In this document: piece after piece, positions 9,544-14,243 of the stretch
Layout of the letters: every line of letters starts with the position of its first letter
Position numbering within the stretch: the first letter of the stretch is position 1
Assembly: GCA_035560235.1 (NCBI GenBank)
Contig: DATMAG010000115.1
Location: 1 to 14,243, forward strand
Origin: DASRDU01 sp035560235
Lineage (GTDB): Bacteria; Acidobacteriota; Blastocatellia; RBC074
DNA: 14,243 nucleotides
Reading direction: 5' to 3'
The notes under the pieces: generated by a model
What the model saw: the letters and a program-made list of their open reading frames with translations, nothing else
What the model was told of the DNA's origin: nothing
Databases searched by the model: none
Program-made: the position numbers and the translations under genes

Positions 9544-11837
9544 AACTCCCGGCCTGGAAATATTCACTGCTGACAATTTCGGCAACGCTGCTCGCAGCCC
9601 TGTGTTTATTGCCGCTGCACGGCCAGGTCCCGAACGTTGAATTGCAGCCGCTCGCCGCGCAGGCCAGGCGACTGATTGAAACGCTCGATTACCTGGGCGC
9701 GCCGCTCAGCGCGGCTGACCGCACGGCGCTTGAGCAGGCCATCAATGACACTGATGTCGGCAAAGCGAGCCAGCGGATTCAGGACGTGCTTGATCGTTAT
9801 GCGCTTTTCAATATTCACATCAATCCTGAAAGCCGCGTCAAAGTCACACGGGGCGCGGCCAAAGCAGAGCTTGATCAGAGCGGCTGGCGCACGTTTCTCG
9901 TCAGGGTTCACAACGAAGCTGGCATCACCGCACAGCTCAAAGCCGAAAGCCCGAATGCGCTGCCGGTCTGGGCACGCGGGCCGAGCAATATTCCGGGCGG
10001 CTTCAGCATGGATCCGCGACCGAAGCAGACCATTACTGCACGCGATGTGCGCGACCGCTGGCTTGATCTGAGTTTGTACAACAAGCCGCCGCTGACCGCG
10101 CAGCTTTCGGGGCTGAATCTTGAATACCGCATCATTCAGCTTTACAGCCGCGACGCGGGCAAACGCGAAGCGCGCATCAGTTTCAATGTCGGTCAGGGCA
10201 CGCAGGACATTGGCTTTCGCAACGACGTTGACATTCTCTTTACCTGCCTGCCTTCAGCCGAAATCACGCTGCGCGTCCGCGATGAACAGGGCCGCCCGAC
10301 GACAGCTTCATTCATCATCCGCGACAATCAGGGGCGCACTTATCCGGCCAGAGCCAAACGTCTCGCGCCCGATTTTGGCTTTCATCCGCAGATTTATCGC
10401 GGCGACGGCGAACGGATCACGCTGCCTGCCGGTGAGTATCAGGTTGAATACACGCGCGGGCCGGAATACCTGGTCAAGTCGCAGACGATCAAAGTCACGA
10501 CTGAAAAGCAGCAGTCATTCGCCTTCAACCTGGAACGCTGGATTGATCCGGCGCGAATGAACTGGTATTCGGGCGATCATCACATTCACGCCGCCGGATG
10601 CTCACATTACGAAACGCCGACACAGGGCGTGCTGCCTGAAGATATGATTCGCCACATTCTCGGTGAAGCCTTGAATGTCGGCGGCGTGCTGACGTGGGGG
10701 CCGTGTTATTACTTTCAGAAACAGTTTTTTGAAGCGAAGGACAGCAAACTTTCGACGCCTGAAAACCTGATGCGTTATGACGTCGAGGTGTCGGGCTTTC
10801 CGTCAAGCCACGCGGGTCATCTCGTGCTGCTGCGGCTGAAGGATCAGGACTATCCCGGCGCGAAGGTGATTGAAGACTGGCCTTCGTGGGATCTGCCGAT
10901 TCTGAAATGGGCGAAAGCGCAGGGCGCGGTGGTCGGCTTCGCGCATTCGGGCTGGGGGCTGGAAGTAAAGACCGATCAGTTGCCGAATTATGAAATGCCG
11001 AAATTCGACGGCATCGGCGCGAATGAATACATCGTTGATGTCGCGCACGACGCGGTTGATTTCATTTCGACGGCTGACACGCCTGCGGTCTGGGAACTCA
11101 ACATCTGGTATCACACGCTGAATGCCGGTTTTCGCACGCGCATCAGCGGCGAGACTGACTTCCCCTGCATCACGGCTGAGCGCGTCGGACAGGGCCGCAG
11201 CTATGTCAGGCTGGATGGCAGACTGACGTTCGATGCGTGGGTTGACGGATTGCGTGACGGTCGGGCTTACGCTTCAGACGGCAGAAGCCACCTGATGAAT
11301 TTCAGCGTCAACGGCGTTATGGCTGGCACTCAGAACAGTGAGCTGAAACTCGACAAAGCCGCTGCCGTGCGCGTGACGGCGCAGGTCGCAGCGCGACTTG
11401 ATGAACAGCCGCGCGCCGGGGTTCGTGAACTCCCTGCTGACAAAGTTCCTTACTGGGACCTTGAACGCGCCCGCCTCGGCAGCAGCCGCGAAGTTCCGGT
11501 TGAACTGATCATCAACGGGCAGTCAGTGGCGCGAAAGAACATCGTCGCTGACGGCGCGCTGCGCGAGGTTTCGTTTGACGTGCCGCTTAAGCGCAGTTCG
11601 TGGGTGGCGTTGCGGATTCTGCCGTCGTCGCACACCAATCCGGTCTTCGTGCTCGTGAATGACAAACCGATTCGCGCCTCGCGCCGCAGCGCCGAGTGGT
11701 GTCTGAAAGCAGTGGATCAGTGCTGGTCGCAGAAGGCCGCGAAGATTTCAGACAAAGAGCGCGGCGCGGCACAGCAGGCTTACGATTTTGCGCGGCAGGT
11801 TTATCGGCGGATTATTTCGGAGTGCGAGGTTGAATAG
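9540..11837 (+). CDS. secreted CehA/McbA-like PHP-superfamily metallohydrolase
   Basis: 765-residue protein with an N-terminal signal peptide (about 1-28). The N-terminal region (about 30-330) is probably beta-rich and includes a carboxypeptidase-regulatory-like stretch near 240-320. A PHP-type metallohydrolase domain follows (about 335-620). Likely metal ligands are His348 and His350 in GDHHIHAAGC (with Asp346), His469 in GFAHSGWG and Asp540 in GETDFPC. The CehA/McbA group includes carbamate or ester hydrolases, but most members, including abundant acidobacterial ones, have no known substrate; periplasmic or extracellular action is likely. The start overlaps the preceding membrane-protein stop by 4 nt. 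The gene ends in TAG, and its last codons form part of the left arm of an inverted repeat. Fold and metal site are well supported; the substrate is not. Confidence 0.85.
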   Translation: MKLPAWKYSLLTISATLLAALCLLPLHGQVPNVELQPLAAQARRLIETLDYLGAPLSAADRTALEQAINDTDVGKASQRIQDVLDRYALFNIHINPESRVKVTRGAAKAELDQSGWRTFLVRVHNEAGITAQLKAESPNALPVWARGPSNIPGGFSMDPRPKQTITARDVRDRWLDLSLYNKPPLTAQLSGLNLEYRIIQLYSRDAGKREARISFNVGQGTQDIGFRNDVDILFTCLPSAEITLRVRDEQGRPTTASFIIRDNQGRTYPARAKRLAPDFGFHPQIYRGDGERITLPAGEYQVEYTRGPEYLVKSQTIKVTTEKQQSFAFNLERWIDPARMNWYSGDHHIHAAGCSHYETPTQGVLPEDMIRHILGEALNVGGVLTWGPCYYFQKQFFEAKDSKLSTPENLMRYDVEVSGFPSSHAGHLVLLRLKDQDYPGAKVIEDWPSWDLPILKWAKAQGAVVGFAHSGWGLEVKTDQLPNYEMPKFDGIGANEYIVDVAHDAVDFISTADTPAVWELNIWYHTLNAGFRTRISGETDFPCITAERVGQGRSYVRLDGRLTFDAWVDGLRDGRAYASDGRSHLMNFSVNGVMAGTQNSELKLDKAAAVRVTAQVAARLDEQPRAGVRELPADKVPYWDLERARLGSSREVPVELIINGQSVARKNIVADGALREVSFDVPLKRSSWVALRILPSSHTNPVFVLVNDKPIRASRRSAEWCLKAVDQCWSQKAAKISDKERGAAQQAYDFARQVYRRIISECEVE

Positions 11838-11919
11838 AACACGGATTGAAGGGATGTGACAGATCAGTACAGATCAATCCGCTGTGATCAGTTTTATCTG
11901 TGTCATCCGTGTTCCATTC
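11832..11919. repeat. long imperfect inverted repeat of dispersed-repeat type
   Basis: GAATAGAACACGGAT (11832-11846) and ATCCGTGTTCCATTC (11905-11919) are reverse complements at 14 of 15 bases. An inner pair, GATGTGACAGAT (11854-11865) and ATCTGTGTCATC (11896-11907), matches at 10 of 12. The left arm starts inside the last codons of the PHP-type gene. The ATCTGTGTCATCCGTGTTCC string resembles palindromic intergenic repeats I recall from several bacterial phyla; a genome search would be needed to show it is repeated here. Confidence 0.7.
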
Positions 11920-11921
11920 TG

Positions 11922-11974
11922 AAAAAGCCAGGAGCGCAAGACTGATGACTCTCAATCTTGCGCTCCCGGTTTTT
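11922..11974. terminator. bidirectional intrinsic terminator between convergent genes
   Basis: GGAGCGCAAGA (11931-11941) and TCTTGCGCTCC (11956-11966) form a perfect 11-bp stem with a 14-nt loop. On the plus strand the stem is followed by CGG and T5 (11970-11974). On the minus strand it is followed by TGGC and T5 (A-run 11922-11926). This suits the convergent PHP-type gene and TonB receptor remnant. The right arm with its flank (11959-11972) is identical to 31-44 near the window start, so it may also be a copy of a dispersed repeat. Confidence 0.75.
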
Positions 11975-12000
11975 ATCCAGACCGCTCGTGCGGTGACAGC

Positions 12001-14087
12001 TTAGAAGATGAACTTGAATCCAAGCTGCACGTTGCGCGGCTGGTTTGAGTTGTTGCGCGTGACGAGTCCGAAGTTGACGCTTGTCGGATCGGTATTCGGC
12101 GCGCCGTAAATCGGGGTGTTGAAGGTCTTGAACGTCTCCAGCCGGGACTGGAAGCGCGCAGCGGCGTCGTGCGCAGCGAGAAGGTTGATGACGGCAACAC
12201 GGCCCAGGCCGGATTGCTGCACGCTTCAAATCCCGTGTGCGCCGCGTTCGGCTGCTCGATCTTTCCGCCGCCCTTGTTGACGCAGGTGTTGAAGTAGCGG
12301 TCGAGGTTGCCCACGCCACCGGCGGTGATGTCACCGACGATGTTGAAGTTCCCCGGCAGGCTGAGCGGACGGCCCGACTGAATTGTGGCAATCCAGGTGT
12401 ATTCCCAGCCGCCAATCACCTGCTCCCAGCCGCGACCGACACCGCTCGCAAAGCGACGACCTTTACCGAACGGCAGTTGCCACACGCCGCTCAGCACCAG
12501 CCGGTGAGTGCGATCATCGTCAGTCACTGCGCGCGTCGGTTCGGCATCCTGATTGTTCAGGAAGGTCAGCGCGCCGATGGCCTTCGACCAGGTGTAAGCG
12601 CCAACAAAAGTGACGCCCGCGCCGAGGCGTTTTTCAACCTGCACCTGCGGCGCGTTGTACCAGATCTTACCAACGTTCTCGAGGCCTTCAGTCACGCCCG
12701 TGAACTGCGGGTAAGGCAGCAGCAACTGACGGCGCAGGACCGTGGCTCCGTTCAGTCCCGTGCCCGGCAGCAGGCCCGCGAACGGATTCGGCACTGACTG
12801 ATTGAGGAAGGCCGCGTAAGTCGGATCTGACGCGGCGCGATTCATCACATCAGCCGACAGCACGTTGATGTTGCGCGCGCCGCCGATATTGAAATCGCCC
12901 GTCAGCAGGTCATTGCTGCGGCTGCCTGCATCGGCGATGTCGAGCTTCATCTGCCAGGGCAGTTGCTGCTGAATGCCGAAGGAAAACTGATGCGTTTTCG
13001 GAATGCGGCGCGTCGGCAGGTTGAAGGTGACGCCCGTGCCCGCCTGCGTCAGCAGTCCGAGTGAAGCGCCGGTCGGCTGAATCAGCCCGCTCGGAAACGG
13101 ATTGCTCAGCGTCGCCACCGGCGTGTAGGTATTGATGCCGCCTGACACCGGATTCGCCACAAACGGCGTTGAGACGCTGAAGCCGGTCGTGCCGCCGAAT
13201 TCAGCCTGCGGCAGATAGAACAGCCCGTAACCACCGCGAATGATCGTCTTTTCAAACAGGCGATAGGCAGCGCCCACGCGCGGCTGAATGTTATTGGTGT
13301 CGGCGTCAAACGCCGCCCGGTCCTGACCGCCGACTCCGGCAAAGAGCAGACCGCCTTTGAGACTCGAGCACGACGGGCAGTCGGTCGAATTGAATTTGCC
13401 CGCGATCAGTGTTCCGAGCGGGCTGGCCTGATCGAAGCCGAAGCCGCAATTCATCTGGTTGTAACGCTCGGTCGGCGCGCTTTCGTAGTCATAGCGCAGG
13501 CCCAGGTTGAGCGTCAGACGGCTCGACACCTTCCAGTCGTCCTGCACGTATCCGGCGTAATAGCCCCAGCGGAAAGCGACCTGCGGCAGATTGTCCACGC
13601 CGTTCGGATCGCTGCTCGGATAACCGCGCAGAAACGCCGCGAGCGCGTTGCCCGTCGAGTCGCTGACATCGCTGAACTGCCGCGTGTAGAAACGATTGAA
13701 AAGGAAATGTCCGCCGCCGATTGAATTGACGCGCAGATCGCGGACTTCACCGCCGAACTTGAACGTATGGTTGCCCATAATGTGCGTCAGGCTCGGCTGA
13801 AAGCTGAGCGTGTTGGTCGTGTTCTGGCTCGGATTGCGCGGGCCGAAGCCGTTGCCCGAACCACAGCACCAGTACTGCTCAACGTCAATGCGCAGCACGA
13901 TTGACACCGGACGCGCATTCGAGAACGAAGCCGGGAAGCCGATGCTCGTGGCATCGAACGGCGACGAGTGCGAACGGTAAGCCGCCTGAATGAACCGCGT
14001 GTAAGCCACACGCAGATCGAGAATCGTCCTTGATGACAGCGTCGTGACTGAATCCACCTCGGCGCCGTCATTGAGACGAATCAGCGG
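12001..14087 (-). pseudogene. Oar-like TonB-dependent receptor, N-terminally truncated and frameshifted
   Basis: Outer-membrane beta-barrel remnant of the Oar-like TonB receptor family, which normally imports large substrates. Barrel motifs are clear: GNHTFKFGGEVRDL, YAGYVQDDWKVSSRLTLNLG, NIQPRVGAAYRLFEKTIIRG, FVGAYTWSKA and DDRTHRLVLSGVWQLPFGKG. Such receptors are usually about 1000-1200 residues; only about 690 codons remain. The signal peptide, carboxypeptidase-like domain and TonB plug are missing, because homology starts abruptly at LIRLNDGAEVDSV just after a molybdoenzyme fragment. Near 12146-12158 the frame changes: LRTTPLRASS in one frame is followed by RFQSRLETFKTFNTP in another, without the 25-35 residues (linker plus a barrel strand) expected between them. 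The normal ending, VQLGFKFIF with a terminal Phe, and stop TAA (12003-12001) are intact. Genuine decay and assembly error both fit; it is nonfunctional as written. Confidence 0.88.
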
Positions 14088-14243
14088 TCGCCTTCGCCGT
14101 AACCAATGAAGTGATTGCGCCACGCGGCGAGCTTGCCGTTTTTGTCTACGGCAGCTTTCAGATACTGGAATCCGCCCGAACGATAGTAGTCGTGCTGCAT
14201 ATCGTCTTCGCGCGTCCACAGCAGCTTGACAGGCGCGCCCACC
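14081..14243 (-). pseudogene. fragment of molybdopterin-binding oxidoreductase subunit (isoquinoline 1-oxidoreductase beta-like)
   Basis: Reading in from the right edge on the minus strand, 53 codons encode a stretch with LLWTREDDMQHDYYR, then GGFQYLKAAVDKNGKLAAW and RNHFIGYGEGDR. This matches the molybdopterin-binding domain of xanthine dehydrogenase/aldehyde oxidase-type enzymes, most like the isoquinoline 1-oxidoreductase beta subunit. The WTREDDMQHDxYR segment and GKLxAWRNH are typical of it. These enzymes hydroxylate heterocycles or oxidise aldehydes with a Mo cofactor. After GEGDR the frame meets TGA (14083-14081), where the family would continue for several hundred more residues. Only this internal piece is present; the rest lies beyond the window or is lost. 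The sequence passes directly into TonB receptor coding sequence, so this is a broken end or a chimeric join. Confidence 0.8.

Noticed and set aside
11973..12145. Receptor C-terminus read in the first frame to a stop at 11973
   Set aside because: That tail is serine/arginine-rich with no family match, while the other frame gives the standard ending LGFKFIF and stop at 12001.
12237..12797. 186-residue plus-strand open frame opposite the receptor
   Set aside because: Antisense shadow with no domain and no RBS or neighbour to support it.
14088..14219. Start of the receptor frame at 14219
   Set aside because: The residues before LIRLNDGAEVDSV are an out-of-frame reading of the molybdoenzyme fragment, not receptor sequence.

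Overview
The window most resembles a GC-rich chromosomal segment of an Acidobacteriota-type bacterium, possibly Blastocatellia or a relative. This is inferred from gene content: an Oar-like TonB-dependent receptor, a planctomycete/acidobacterial-type cytochrome protein (PSCyt1-DUF1549-DUF1553), a CehA/McbA-type PHP hydrolase, a DUF104-PIN toxin-antitoxin pair and an S41 protein. No rRNA, tRNA, CRISPR array or transposase was seen.

Layout. 1-176: leader containing a GC-rich palindrome. 177-1724 (+): acyl-CoA (propionyl-type) carboxylase beta subunit. 1830-2126 (-): HU-family DNA-binding protein with a near-consensus sigma70 promoter and an intrinsic terminator. 2357-3661 (-): exported PDZ/S41 protein in which the catalytic Ser and Lys positions are Gly and Val, so probably a pseudoprotease; it has its own strong terminator. 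3838-4314 (-): DinB-like four-helix metalloprotein. 4534-7173 (+): large exported protein with two CxxCH haem motifs and DUF1549/DUF1553. 7321-11837 (+): a tight cluster of antitoxin, PIN toxin, GT-C-like membrane protein and secreted PHP-type hydrolase, with 4-nt ATGA overlaps at two of its junctions. 11832-11974: two successive inverted repeats between convergent genes; the second looks like a bidirectional terminator. 12001-14243 (-): a damaged region.

The right end is the most unusual part. On the minus strand the window opens inside a molybdopterin-binding oxidoreductase subunit (isoquinoline 1-oxidoreductase beta-like). After about 53 codons the sequence switches, with no intervening start, into the middle of an Oar-like TonB receptor barrel that lacks its N-terminal half. 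Near its C-terminus that receptor has a second lesion: about 25-35 expected residues are missing and the frame changes, and the normal ending (LGFKFIF) continues in another frame. Either two real deletions/recombinations have made a pseudogene remnant here, or the assembly is chimeric.

No obvious new multi-gene defence or biosynthetic system is present. The best leads are the S41 pseudoprotease, the double-broken receptor fused to a molybdoenzyme fragment, the two palindromic repeats, the orphan DUF1553 cytochrome without a DUF1501 partner, and the toxin-antitoxin pair sitting directly upstream of an envelope-type gene pair.
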